This document shows positions 25,204 through 33,379 of a stretch of DNA of 39,854 nt, in pieces; position 1 is the first letter of the stretch, and every line of letters starts with the position of its first letter. Source of the stretch: Oscillospiraceae bacterium. Its GTDB lineage: Bacteria > Bacillota > Clostridia > Oscillospirales > WRJC01. The notes under the pieces were generated by a model that searched no databases, had not been told where the DNA came from, and saw only the letters and a list, made by a program, of their open reading frames with translations. A program made the translations under genes and the position numbers. Location of the stretch: assembly GCA_009780985.1 (NCBI GenBank), contig WQYZ01000016.1, positions 1 to 39,854 on the forward strand, read 5' to 3'.

Positions 25204-25776
25204 ATGTTTTTCGCTTTATTATTCAGATTAAAATATATAAATCGGTGGGGACTTATGCGCAGTTTCAGGACTGAAAATGTTTCTGAACACTCTTTGGAAG
25301 TCGCGATTATCGCGCACGCTCTCGCGGAAATCGGCGTCGCGTATTTCGACAAAACCTATAATCCCGCGCAAATCGCGCTGAAAGCGATATATCACGATGT
25401 TTCGGAGATTTTCACAGGCGATTTGCCGTCGCCGATAAAATATTATACGGACGAGATGAAAAAAAGTTATAAGACCATAGAACATGAAGCCGATATAAAT
25501 CTTCTGTCAAAACTCCCGGAGGATTTGCGAACATCATACGCCGATATAATACTGCATGACGAAAGTTCTGACGGCGAAGAATACAAACTCATAAAAGCGG
25601 CGGATAAATTGTGCGCATATATAAAATGCGTGGAAGAAATCAGCTCCGGCAACCACGAATTTACAAAAGCCGGAGAAGATATTTATAAAACACTTGACAT
25701 AACAGACCTTGTTGAGGTAAAATATTTTATAGAGAATTTTCTGCCGTATTTTAATAATACGATAGACGAGATATAG
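25204..25776 (+). CDS. HD-domain 5'-deoxynucleotidase, YfbR-like
   Basis: A 190-residue protein. The N-terminal LKYINRWGLMRSFRTENVSE then HSLEVA closely follows the YfbR family, which dephosphorylates deoxyribonucleoside 5'-monophosphates. Metal ligands are His in SEHS, HD in IYHDVSEIFTGDLPSP and the later Asp in KAADKL. The product pool connects with the deaminase at 19552, although they are not in one operon. ATG 25204 follows AGAGGT. Confidence 0.92.
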   Translation: MFFALLFRLKYINRWGLMRSFRTENVSEHSLEVAIIAHALAEIGVAYFDKTYNPAQIALKAIYHDVSEIFTGDLPSPIKYYTDEMKKSYKTIEHEADINLLSKLPEDLRTSYADIILHDESSDGEEYKLIKAADKLCAYIKCVEEISSGNHEFTKAGEDIYKTLDITDLVEVKYFIENFLPYFNNTIDEI

Positions 25777-25807
25777 CAAACAATATATTACAGAAAGAAG
25801 CGATAAT

Positions 25808-26359
25808 ATGAAAACGCTGAAAATTTCAATTCGTTTAATTGGGAAAATATGCCTTATAATCGGCATAGTATTTCTGGCATTATCTATATTTTCTTTAATA
25901 CTCAGACTTGCCTCAGTCAATTTAGTTTTCTCCACGCTTGCGGTTATTTTTTGCACTAACGGTATTCCATGGATTATATTGGGAATATGCTTCTATTTGT
26001 ACAGCAGATTTGAAAAATCCGAACAGCTCAAAAAAGACGGGGTGCGCTACGACGCGGAAATTGTGCGTATACTGCCGGGTTATAATATGCGCGTCGGCTT
26101 CGGGAAATACAATTCTGCCAATGCCGCTTATGTAGAGTGTTTTTACAGGAATCAGGAAAGCAAAACGTGTCTTGTAAAAAGCGATTTAATAATGCTGGAT
26201 TACGCTGTCAACTATTTCGGCGATAACGGCAAAGAATTGTTAAATGCGGCTGTTTATGTCAGTCCCAAAGACCCGAGAGATTATTTTGTCGAAATCAGCC
26301 CCAAAGCGGAAGTGACCAGTCAGTTCGATTATGATTACCGGAATAAAGTAGAAAAATAA
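25808..26359 (+). CDS. Membrane protein of unknown function
   Basis: A 183-residue protein with two membrane segments, near residues 10-34 and 40-65, followed by a soluble domain beginning KDGVRYDAEIVRILPGYN. The soluble part recalls DUF3592-type small beta domains (a strand with AYVECFYRN, then VYVSPKDPRDYFVEI), but I cannot assign it firmly. ATG 25808 follows AGAAAGAAG. Function unknown. Confidence 0.7.
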   Translation: MKTLKISIRLIGKICLIIGIVFLALSIFSLILRLASVNLVFSTLAVIFCTNGIPWIILGICFYLYSRFEKSEQLKKDGVRYDAEIVRILPGYNMRVGFGKYNSANAAYVECFYRNQESKTCLVKSDLIMLDYAVNYFGDNGKELLNAAVYVSPKDPRDYFVEISPKAEVTSQFDYDYRNKVEK

Positions 26360-26418
26360 AAATACATAAAATAAAATATAATAAATATAAAACACAATAA
26401 ACAAAAGGAGAAAATTTT

Positions 26419-27264
26419 ATGAAAATAGGTGTAATGGTTGAATCATTCAGAAGCAGTTCTATAGATTCTATGGTGGAATCAAATAATCCGATGAAAGCAT
26501 TTACTGTGGGAGTACAGAAAGCCGCACAGCTCGGCGCGCAGGGAATACAGGCATATGCAACTTACGGCGCGTTGAAATTCGACGAAATGACAAAGGCAAA
26601 AATAAAGGAAGTTCTGGATATAGTCAAGTCAAACGGGCTGATTTTTTCGGCGATATGCGGGGATTTCGGCGGTCACGGCTTCGAGGACAAAGCGGAAAAC
26701 GTGCAGAAAGTCGAAAACTCAAAGAGAGTTCTGGACTTAGCAAAAGAACTTGAGTGCGATATAGTCACAACGCATATCGGCACAGTACCGGCGGAAGAGT
26801 GCGAGAAAAAAGACATAATGCGCGCCGCATGCCGCGAACTCGCAGTTTATGCGGATTCTATAGGTTCTGCGTTCGCGGTTGAAACGGGTCCCGAACCTGC
26901 CGAGAGATTGGGCGGTTTTCTTGATTCGCTCGGGGCGATGGGAGTGCGCGTCAATTTTGACCCGGCAAATCTCGTGATGTGCGTTGCGGACGACCCGGCG
27001 AAAGGTGTGGAAACGCTCAAAAAATATATAGTCCACACGCACGCGAAAGACGGGATTATGATAGGCGACCGCGAAGGCTGGGAAGAACTGCCCCTCGGCA
27101 AAGGCGGCGTCGATTTTGACACATATCTGCCCGCACTCGCTAAAATCGGCTATAAAGGATTCCTCACAATAGAACGCGAAGTCGGCGACAATCCCGAAGC
27201 GGATATAAGAATGGCGAAAGATTTCCTGACGGAGAAACTGAATAAGTTGGGATTGAACGGATAA
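26419..27264 (+). CDS. Sugar-phosphate isomerase/epimerase (TIM barrel)
   Basis: A 281-residue AP-endonuclease-2-fold protein (xylose isomerase-like TIM barrel). Likely metal ligands are Glu in AVETGP, Asp in VNFDPANL, His in VHTHAKDG and Glu in LTIEREVG. Such proteins isomerise or epimerise sugars, often in inositol or ketose breakdown; the substrate is unknown. ATG 26419 follows AAAGGAG. Its last 60 bases, encoding [19 protein letters not shown] and the stop, are repeated at 27803 beyond the toxin-antitoxin pair. Confidence 0.88.
   Translation: MKIGVMVESFRSSSIDSMVESNNPMKAFTVGVQKAAQLGAQGIQAYATYGALKFDEMTKAKIKEVLDIVKSNGLIFSAICGDFGGHGFEDKAENVQKVENSKRVLDLAKELECDIVTTHIGTVPAEECEKKDIMRAACRELAVYADSIGSAFAVETGPEPAERLGGFLDSLGAMGVRVNFDPANLVMCVADDPAKGVETLKKYIVHTHAKDGIMIGDREGWEELPLGKGGVDFDTYLPALAKIGYKGFLTIEREVGDNPEADIRMAKDFLTEKLNKLGLNG
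27205..27264 (+). repeat. Isomerase 3' end repeat, copy 1
   Basis: The last 20 codons of the isomerase gene including its stop. Copy 2 at 27803-27862 matches at 53 of 60 bases. Five of the changed codons are synonymous and one changes Gly to Lys. Confidence 0.9.
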
Positions 27265-27277
27265 CGAGGTGAATAAT

Positions 27278-27502
27278 GTGACAACCCGCGAATATATCAA
27301 AACGCAAATTGACATGCTACCCGACGAAGCATTAGAAAAAGTTAATGAATTTATAATGTTCCAGAGGTTTGCTCTTGGTTTGTATGATAACGACACCGAT
27401 TATTTGATGTCTGTACCCGGCATGGCAGATGTGATAAAAGACGGCTTGGAAACGCCGTTGTCTGAATGTGTGCCATTGTCGGAGGTATGGGCCGATGTAT
27501 GA
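27278..27502 (+). CDS. Antitoxin of a YoeB/RelE-type pair
   Basis: A protein of about 74 residues, TTREYIKTQIDMLPDEALEK followed by VNEFIMFQRF. The helical start and acidic C-terminus resemble small antitoxins of the DUF2281/RelB kind. GTG 27278 is preferred because GAGGTGA (27266-27272) lies five bases upstream; GTG 27269 would overlap that site. It begins only 13 bases after the isomerase stop and overlaps the toxin gene by eight bases, the usual coupled arrangement. Confidence 0.8.
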   Translation: MTTREYIKTQIDMLPDEALEKVNEFIMFQRFALGLYDNDTDYLMSVPGMADVIKDGLETPLSECVPLSEVWADV

Positions 27503-27794
27503 CATACAATTTACAAAACAAGCTCAGAAAGACGCCGTAAACGTAGAACGCGCCGGATTAAAGCCAAAAGCCGCCGAAATAATAAGAACAATACGCAGCA
27601 ATCCATATGAAGAATCACAAGATTTTGAAATGCTAAAATATGAATTGAAAGGCACATGTTCACGCCGTATTATTCGCCAACACCGATTTGTATATGAAGT
27701 ATTGCAAAATACAGAGGGCTTAAAAGACGCTAACGATGAACTTTATGGAGGCATTATTAAAGTCATTTCAATGTGGACACATTATCACGAATAA
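27495..27794 (+). CDS. YoeB/RelE-like mRNA interferase toxin
   Basis: A 99-residue ParE/RelE-fold protein. Residues TCSRRIIRQHRFVYEV and the C-terminal ISMWTHYHE match the YoeB/Txe group, where the Arg and terminal His-Tyr residues carry out ribosome-dependent mRNA cleavage. ATG 27495 lies within the end of the antitoxin gene, behind GGAGG. An insertion of some 12 residues (NTEGLKDANDEL) between the last strands is unusual for YoeB. Partner: the antitoxin directly upstream. Confidence 0.85.
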   Translation: MYDIQFTKQAQKDAVNVERAGLKPKAAEIIRTIRSNPYEESQDFEMLKYELKGTCSRRIIRQHRFVYEVLQNTEGLKDANDELYGGIIKVISMWTHYHE

Positions 27795-27802
27795 GTCGTC
27801 AA

Positions 27803-27862
27803 ATAAGAATGGCGAAAGATTTTTTGACAGAGAAACTGAATAAGTTAGGATTGAATAAATAA
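27803..27862 (+). pseudogene. Remnant of an isomerase gene 3' end (repeat copy 2)
   Basis: Reads [19 protein letters not shown] then stop, nearly the same as the end of the isomerase at 27264, at 88 percent base identity. It starts nine bases after the toxin stop and has no upstream isomerase sequence or start of its own. The mostly synonymous differences show that this end was under protein-level selection before it became stranded here. Confidence 0.88.
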
Positions 27863-27929
27863 TGTAAAATATTTATGATAAACGAAGAAAATTTATATAA
27901 TCTACGTCAAAATATAGTAGGAGAAATAT

Positions 27930-28922
27930 ATGTTCAATTTTTTAAAAGAAATATTAATATGCCCTGAATGTCATGGAGAATTAATGTGGGAAATAATGAA
28001 TGAAAACAAAATCCATATTATAGAAGCAGAAGTAAAATGCCTGAGATGTAATAAAATATATGAGGTGAAAAATGGCATAGGGCGTTTCGTGGAATATGAA
28101 AATAGTTCTGACGGTTGGCAAGACGACGAAAACTGGTTAAACGATTTGATTGGCAATAATCCCGATGTAAGAAAAAAATTAATGACTACAGATATTGAAG
28201 AAATGAATGCAGCTGATATAGTTATCAGGTATATGGTACATAAGGCTGAAGGAAATATATCGGAAGCTGAAAAATTAATCGAAATTATAAATAAAAAAGC
28301 ATACAAAGAAGAAACAATCAAAGCAAACTTATCTCAACTCGATTATATTGTAAATTCATTAAAAGATGAGAATGATTTTATACTGGATGTAGCTTCAGGC
28401 GAGGGTTCGCTTATCTCTAAATTTTTAGAAAATACCGATACCTGTCTTATTTCATCTGATATAAGCTTCAATGTCTTAGAAAAGGCAAAAAAGTCAACAG
28501 AAGAAAAAGGGTTTAGCGATAGGGTTTCATATATTGCCTTTGATTTGAATAAATCGCCTTTTAAAGAAAAAACAGTAAAAACAATAACTTCTTTTTTAGG
28601 ACTTCAAAATATTCCATATCCCGAAGTTTTTAAAGAAATGAGAAGAATATGTAATGGTAAGTTATATATGGCTTGTGTTTTTTGTTGTGAAGATAATATT
28701 GTAAACCTTAGAGCCCTCGAAAAAGGCGGTTCAGATAAAACATGGGTAAAGAATAAATTTATTGACGAGTTTAATAAAGTAGGTTTTACTTCTATTGTAG
28801 AAAATTCTATAATAACTTTAGATGACCCTACCCCAGTTGGAGAAATAGTAAAAGGAGCAACAATAGATGGATACCCTGTAGAAACGGGACATTTTGAGCG
28901 CGCTGTAGTTATTAGTAGCTAA
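27930..28922 (+). CDS. Methyltransferase with N-terminal zinc ribbon
   Basis: A 330-residue protein. Residues 11-14 (CPEC) and 38-41 (CLRC) form a Trm112-like zinc ribbon. After a helical region comes a class I methyltransferase domain with ILDVASGEGSLISKFLE and CLISSDISFNVLEKAK; the FDLNKSPFKEKTVKTITSFL segment matches the usual post-I position. The zinc ribbon plus methyltransferase plan recalls RlmA/SAM methyltransferases, but the target is not clear. Codon use is clearly more AT-rich than in the isomerase gene upstream, which suggests separate origin. Confidence 0.8.
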   Translation: MFNFLKEILICPECHGELMWEIMNENKIHIIEAEVKCLRCNKIYEVKNGIGRFVEYENSSDGWQDDENWLNDLIGNNPDVRKKLMTTDIEEMNAADIVIRYMVHKAEGNISEAEKLIEIINKKAYKEETIKANLSQLDYIVNSLKDENDFILDVASGEGSLISKFLENTDTCLISSDISFNVLEKAKKSTEEKGFSDRVSYIAFDLNKSPFKEKTVKTITSFLGLQNIPYPEVFKEMRRICNGKLYMACVFCCEDNIVNLRALEKGGSDKTWVKNKFIDEFNKVGFTSIVENSIITLDDPTPVGEIVKGATIDGYPVETGHFERAVVISS

Positions 28923-28978
28923 TATTGAAAATAAGCATTTTCTTCGCAAAATAAATTTTATTCGATATATGGAGAGAT

Positions 28979-29656
28979 ATGAAATACAAAGGAATTATAT
29001 TTGATTTGGACGGCACGGTCGCGGACACCGGCGAAGATTTGAGCACGGCTATGAATCTGATGCTCGAAAGTTTCGGGTTTGAGAAAAAAAGCCGTGAAGA
29101 AACGTTAAAATATATAAATATGGGAGCAAGGGAATTTGTCAAAGGCTGTTTGCCCGACGAAGTGAAGAATTTGCCGAATTATCAGGATTTTCTCGAAGAA
29201 GCGTTCAAGCGTTATTTCGGATTTTATGAAGAACACTGTTTGGAGAATACGCATCTTTACGGCGGAATTGCGGGACTTGTCAAATCTCTTTACGAAAAAA
29301 ATATAAAAATGTGCGTGCTGTCGAATAAACAGGACAATATGACGAAAAAAATTGTAACGTCTCTGTTAAATCAGGAATATTTTACAGAAATTCTCGGTTT
29401 TACGGATGGACGGTTCCCTCACAAACCTAAGCCGGATTCGGCGTTATATCTCGCGGACAGAATGGGAGTTACACCTGATAAAACGGTTTTTATCGGGGAT
29501 TCTAATATAGACATGAATACGGCGCAAAACGCGGGAATGTTCCCTCTCGGCGTGACGTGGGGCTACAGACCGGAGAGCGTGCTTATTGAGGCGGGAGCAA
29601 AAAAAATTGCGTATAATCCAAGTGAAATTCTGGATTTTATATTAAATATTAAATAA
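28979..29656 (+). CDS. HAD-family hydrolase, phosphoglycolate phosphatase-like
   Basis: A 225-residue HAD phosphatase. Motif I is IFDLDGTVADTGEDL with the nucleophile Asp, motif II is VLSNK, motif III Lys is in HKPKPDSALY and motif IV is FIGDSNIDMNTAQNAG. It resembles phosphoglycolate phosphatases (Gph); other sugar phosphates are possible. ATG 28979 follows GGAGAGAT. Confidence 0.9.
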   Translation: MKYKGIIFDLDGTVADTGEDLSTAMNLMLESFGFEKKSREETLKYINMGAREFVKGCLPDEVKNLPNYQDFLEEAFKRYFGFYEEHCLENTHLYGGIAGLVKSLYEKNIKMCVLSNKQDNMTKKIVTSLLNQEYFTEILGFTDGRFPHKPKPDSALYLADRMGVTPDKTVFIGDSNIDMNTAQNAGMFPLGVTWGYRPESVLIEAGAKKIAYNPSEILDFILNIK

Positions 29657-29675
29657 ATTAAAAAGGTATTTGGAA

Positions 29676-30260
29676 ATGATTAATGAAAATATTGAAAGTG
29701 AGATTAATATTAAGCAGATAGCGAAAAGATTAAGCGATTTGCAGGATATAGTTGAAAAAACCGACGGGGAAATGGCGGACGCGCTCGGGGTAACTGCAGA
29801 TGAATACAAAAAATATAAAAACGGCGGGCGCGATTTTTCATATACATTTTTATTCAAAGCCTCGAAATTTTTGGGAGTGGACGTTGTGGATATAATGACG
29901 GGGAGCACTCCGAAGCTCTCGACATATTCCATAACCCGGGCAGGCGACGGACTTCCGATACAACGCCGCGAGGGATTTACTTATAAAACTGTGGCGTATA
30001 ATTTTAAAGACAAAATTTTTAATCCGTTGACAGTTTTTGCGCCGTATAATGAAAAATCGCTCGAAAATATAGAATTGTCAACCCACGCGGGGCATGAGTT
30101 TGACCTTGTATTGTCCGGAAGTCTGAAGATGTGCGTAAACGGTCATACCGAAACGCTGAACGCGGGCGATTCGATTTATTACAACGCGTCAAATCCTCAC
30201 GGTATGGCGGCGATAAACAAAGAGGGCTGTCAGTTCTTAGCCGTGCTGTCGTATATGTGA
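29676..30260 (+). CDS. XRE-cupin transcriptional regulator
   Basis: A 194-residue protein from ATG 29676 behind AAAAGG; TTG 29670 is less well placed. Residues 10-65 form a helix-turn-helix (IAKRLSDLQDIVEKTDGEMA, ALGVTADEYKKYKNG). Residues 115-190 form a cupin barrel with HAGHEFDLVLSGSLKMCVNG and GDSIYYNASNPHGM, which probably binds a small ligand or metal. It lies 15 bases before the HipA-like kinase gene and may regulate it. Confidence 0.88.
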   Translation: MINENIESEINIKQIAKRLSDLQDIVEKTDGEMADALGVTADEYKKYKNGGRDFSYTFLFKASKFLGVDVVDIMTGSTPKLSTYSITRAGDGLPIQRREGFTYKTVAYNFKDKIFNPLTVFAPYNEKSLENIELSTHAGHEFDLVLSGSLKMCVNGHTETLNAGDSIYYNASNPHGMAAINKEGCQFLAVLSYM

Positions 30261-30275
30261 CAGGGAGATATAAAT

Positions 30276-31205
30276 ATGTCTGTGCTGATGTGCAAGGATA
30301 ACGCCGTTTATGATATTGAGGCGGAACAGTTGTTGAATTATAATTTACTGCCCGGCGCGATGCGCAGTATATTCGATAACAATTCATTAAAAAACTGGCT
30401 TAAAAAAAGATACAGCAGCGGGACTAATACTCTTGCAAGACAGCTCCGGGGAATTACGTTCGGTCAGGGAAACCGGATTGCCATAGACAAAACTACGCGC
30501 GCTTTGAGTCTGAGCGACTGCTACTGGATAAAAGACCGCGATGATAATATCCGGTTTAAAGATATATCGCCGTATTACGCGGATTTCTGGAAAGGCGACG
30601 GCAAATACGCCGGAGGGGCGATACCCACTTTGTATGTTCCGGGATATATATCAAAAGCGTGGATAAGCTCGGAATATTTATATAAAACGGGTTGCGCAAT
30701 AGAAATTGAGTGCGCGGATATTTGTCTGAAATTGGGGTTAAACTGCGCCTGCGTAAAAGAATATGACAAAGGGATTATCGTAAAAAATTTCACAAATCCG
30801 CAATTTATGCTGGAACAAGCCGATATGTCGGGGAATTTTGAGGAAGAATACTATACGAACGGCGATATACTTCGCGGGTTCGGCGCGGACGGGTTTAAGA
30901 TGATACTAATTGACGCGGTGTTCGGCAACGGCGACAGGCATCCGGGCAATTTCGGGTATATCAGAAATGCCGATACAGGCGATTATACAGGTATAGCACC
31001 GTTATACGATTTCGACCACGCATTGGACGCTCGTGGAACCGATGATATTTTGATAGACGACGCCGCGAAAATCATGCGGGAAAATTCGGATTTTGCGGCG
31101 ATTGGACTTGAACTGCTGGGGAAAATAATATCTGACGGTTTTGTTTGCAGACCGGTTTTCAAAGATAGAAGTAAAATTATTATTAAAAAATTTACGGAGG
31201 GATAA
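30276..31205 (+). CDS. HipA-like / CtkA-like kinase
   Basis: A 309-residue protein. The C-terminal FGNGDRHPGNFGYIRN and LYDFDHALDA are the catalytic loop and the metal-binding motif of the HipA/phosphatidylinositol-kinase-like fold. It lacks the usual HipA N-terminal domain, as does the Helicobacter CtkA group. Phosphorylation of a protein or translation factor is inferred; the target is unknown. Residues 1-60 (ARQLRGITFGQGNR near 50) contact nothing I recognise. The upstream XRE-cupin gene resembles a HipB position. Confidence 0.72.
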   Translation: MSVLMCKDNAVYDIEAEQLLNYNLLPGAMRSIFDNNSLKNWLKKRYSSGTNTLARQLRGITFGQGNRIAIDKTTRALSLSDCYWIKDRDDNIRFKDISPYYADFWKGDGKYAGGAIPTLYVPGYISKAWISSEYLYKTGCAIEIECADICLKLGLNCACVKEYDKGIIVKNFTNPQFMLEQADMSGNFEEEYYTNGDILRGFGADGFKMILIDAVFGNGDRHPGNFGYIRNADTGDYTGIAPLYDFDHALDARGTDDILIDDAAKIMRENSDFAAIGLELLGKIISDGFVCRPVFKDRSKIIIKKFTEG

Positions 31206-31210
31206 AAAAT

Positions 31211-32065
31211 ATGCTGCCATTTAAAATAGATTTGACGGGGAAAACAGTCGTGATAACTGGCGGGGGAGGGGTGTTATGCTCGGAGTTCGCGTATAATCTC
31301 GCGGAATGCGGGGCAAATATCGCGCTTCTCGACATAAGACCCGACAACGCGCAAATTGTCGCAGATAAAATTATCGGAGCGGGAGGAAAAGCAATCGCCG
31401 TCGCAACGGACGTTCTGAATAAAGAAAGTTTGGTTAATGCGCGAAATATAATTAAAGAAAAGTTCGGACTGGGCGATATATTAATCAACGGGGCGGGCGG
31501 GAACTCCCCGAAATGCACGACGACTAAAGAATATCTGTTTTCTGAAGATTTAGAGAATCATAATTCAGAAATCATAACTTTCTTTGATTTGCTGCCGGAA
31601 AATATAAAATTTGTATTTGACCTGAATTTTACGGGAGCTATGCTGACTACTCAGGTTTTCGCAAAAGATATGGCAAACAGAAAAGATTGCGCGATTTTAA
31701 ATATATCGAGCATGAACGCATTCACGCCGCTCACAAAAATCCCGGCGTATTCTGCGGCGAAAGCGGCGGTTTCGAACTTTACGCAGTGGCTTGCGGTGCA
31801 TTTCTCGAAAGTCGGGATAAGAGTAAACGCGATGGCTCCGGGATTTTTTGTAACAGACCAGAACAGGAATATGTTGTTTAACGCGGACGGAACTCCGACG
31901 GAAAGAACCGGCAAGATTTTGGCGGCGACTCCTATGGGGCGTTTCGGCGAGCCGAAAGAACTGATTGGAGCTTTGCTGTGGCTGTGCTGTCCCGAAGCGT
32001 CGGGATTTGTCAACGGCGTAGTCGTGCCGGTGGACGGCGGGTTTAACGCATACAGCGGAGTGTAG
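31211..32065 (+). CDS. SDR oxidoreductase, D-mannonate oxidoreductase-like
   Basis: A 284-residue short-chain dehydrogenase. The cofactor motif is TGGGGVLCSEFA, the NAG motif is INGAGGNSP, Ser is in LNISSMNAF and the YxxxK pair is in YSAAKAAVS. WLAVHFSKVGIRVNAMAPGF followed by FVTDQNRNML matches the YjmF-type fructuronate reductase group that interconverts fructuronate and mannonate in glucuronate breakdown. It starts five bases after the kinase stop behind GGAGGG. No other uronate genes are nearby. Confidence 0.85.
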   Translation: MLPFKIDLTGKTVVITGGGGVLCSEFAYNLAECGANIALLDIRPDNAQIVADKIIGAGGKAIAVATDVLNKESLVNARNIIKEKFGLGDILINGAGGNSPKCTTTKEYLFSEDLENHNSEIITFFDLLPENIKFVFDLNFTGAMLTTQVFAKDMANRKDCAILNISSMNAFTPLTKIPAYSAAKAAVSNFTQWLAVHFSKVGIRVNAMAPGFFVTDQNRNMLFNADGTPTERTGKILAATPMGRFGEPKELIGALLWLCCPEASGFVNGVVVPVDGGFNAYSGV

Positions 32066-32069
32066 AAAT

Positions 32070-32591
32070 ATGGGTTTTGATTTTGCAAAATACAGCCGTA
32101 TTACTCTTATCGGCAGTCCGGGAAGCGGCAAAAGCTGGTTGTCTAAACATGTTGCCGAAATAACGGGGTTTCCGTTGACTCACTTGGATATGGAATATCA
32201 TCTTCCGGGTTGGAATAGACCGCCGCGCGATGAATGGATTAAAAAACAACAAAAGTTTATCAGCGAAGAAAAATGGATTATTGATGGCAATTACGACAGC
32301 ACAATGGAATTGCGGTTTTCCGCCGCCGATTTGATTATTTTTCTTGATATTAACCGTTTTTTATGCATTTGGAGTATGATAAAACGTCAAGGAAAAAAGC
32401 GTTCGGATTTGCCCGACTATTTGGAGGAATCGTCTGTATTTAGCAAAGAATTTTTCAAATTCTGCAAAGGAGTATGGGATTTCCCCAAAACAGGCAGAAA
32501 AACTATTATAACTATGCATGAAAAATATCTCGAAAAAGAATTTTTACATATCAAAAGCAGACGGGAAGTCGGGAAGATTCTGAAAAGATAA
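32070..32591 (+). CDS. P-loop kinase-like protein (FlaR/adenylate-kinase-like)
   Basis: A 173-residue protein with Walker A GSPGSGKS at residues 15-22, then HLDMEYHLPGWNRPPRDEW and WIIDGNYDSTMELR. These are typical of the group often annotated as DNA topology modulation protein FlaR or adenylate-kinase-like; its real substrate is not known. It starts four bases after the SDR stop. Confidence 0.8.
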   Translation: MGFDFAKYSRITLIGSPGSGKSWLSKHVAEITGFPLTHLDMEYHLPGWNRPPRDEWIKKQQKFISEEKWIIDGNYDSTMELRFSAADLIIFLDINRFLCIWSMIKRQGKKRSDLPDYLEESSVFSKEFFKFCKGVWDFPKTGRKTIITMHEKYLEKEFLHIKSRREVGKILKR

Positions 32592-32609
32592 AAGGGGGAA
32601 TTTATAGAT

Positions 32610-32945
32610 ATGGATTTAGACGCTCTATTAAAAGATATATATGAAAGTGTAAAAGCGATATATGGCGACAATTTTATAAAGATGATTTTATACGGTTCAC
32701 GCGCACGCGGAGATTATAATGAGTATTCTGATATTGATATTTTAGCCCTTGTTAAATGTGACGATAAGTCTATCCGAAATTTTCGGAGTAATTTAACTTC
32801 TGCCATAACCGATTTAAGTTTTAAACATTCAATATATATATCTATATCCGTAATGACAAACAATATAGATTATTTTGACTATTGGAAAGATACTATGCCG
32901 TATTTCAAAAATGTAGTAAAGGATGGAATTGAAATAAGTGTTTAA
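32610..32945 (+). CDS. mntA: MNT-type nucleotidyltransferase (antitoxin)
   Basis: A 111-residue minimal nucleotidyltransferase. The active-site motif is YGSRARGDYNEYSDIDILAL, with GSxxxGxxxxxSDxD complete. In HEPN/MNT pairs, MNT antitoxins neutralise the HEPN RNase by attaching AMP to it. The ribosome binding site is AAGGGGG. It overlaps the HEPN gene by eight bases. Confidence 0.88.
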   Translation: MDLDALLKDIYESVKAIYGDNFIKMILYGSRARGDYNEYSDIDILALVKCDDKSIRNFRSNLTSAITDLSFKHSIYISISVMTNNIDYFDYWKDTMPYFKNVVKDGIEISV

Positions 32946-33360
32946 CGAAAAAGAAATCAAGATGGCTAAAATTGAAATACAGACTTCTTTAGAAGATTAT
33001 GAAACTGCAGAAGAAAACTTTAAAAATAATCGTTACCGCGTTGCTTTAAACAGAGCATATTACAGTATATTTCATATGATGTGTGCGCGTTTAGATTTAG
33101 AAGGATTAGGATTTAGTAAACATTCGGCGGTTATAGCAAAATTCAGGGAACTTTATTTGAATAAAGATTTCGATGGAGATTTAAAAAAGAAATTGAGCGA
33201 TATTATAACAACTTCCGAAGACTTAAGAAATGAAAGCGATTACCAAAAAGGTTTCGCCACAGATGCGGATACTGTTGAAAAATCCATTGAAAAAGCAAAA
33301 TTTTTCAACGATACGCTTTTGGAACATATAAATAATTTAATAAGCAAAAATCAAGAATAA
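32938..33360 (+). CDS. hepT: HEPN-domain protein (toxin)
   Basis: A 140-residue helical protein from GTG 32938. NRAYYSIFHMM provides the R-x(4-6)-H motif (RAYYSIFH) of HEPN RNases; the Tyr pair next to it is a known site of AMP addition in related pairs. With the MNT gene before it, it forms a complete HEPN/MNT toxin-antitoxin unit. The order is antitoxin first. RNase activity and its target are inferred. Confidence 0.85.
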   Translation: MFNEKEIKMAKIEIQTSLEDYETAEENFKNNRYRVALNRAYYSIFHMMCARLDLEGLGFSKHSAVIAKFRELYLNKDFDGDLKKKLSDIITTSEDLRNESDYQKGFATDADTVEKSIEKAKFFNDTLLEHINNLISKNQE

Positions 33361-33379
33361 TAAATCAGGGAGCATAAAA

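Noticed and set aside
32575-32595. TGAAAAGATAAAAG shared with the end of the TerB-N remnant at 3593-3606
   Set aside because: Fourteen A/T-rich bases at the end of an unrelated gene; the reading context differs and such matches are expected by chance.
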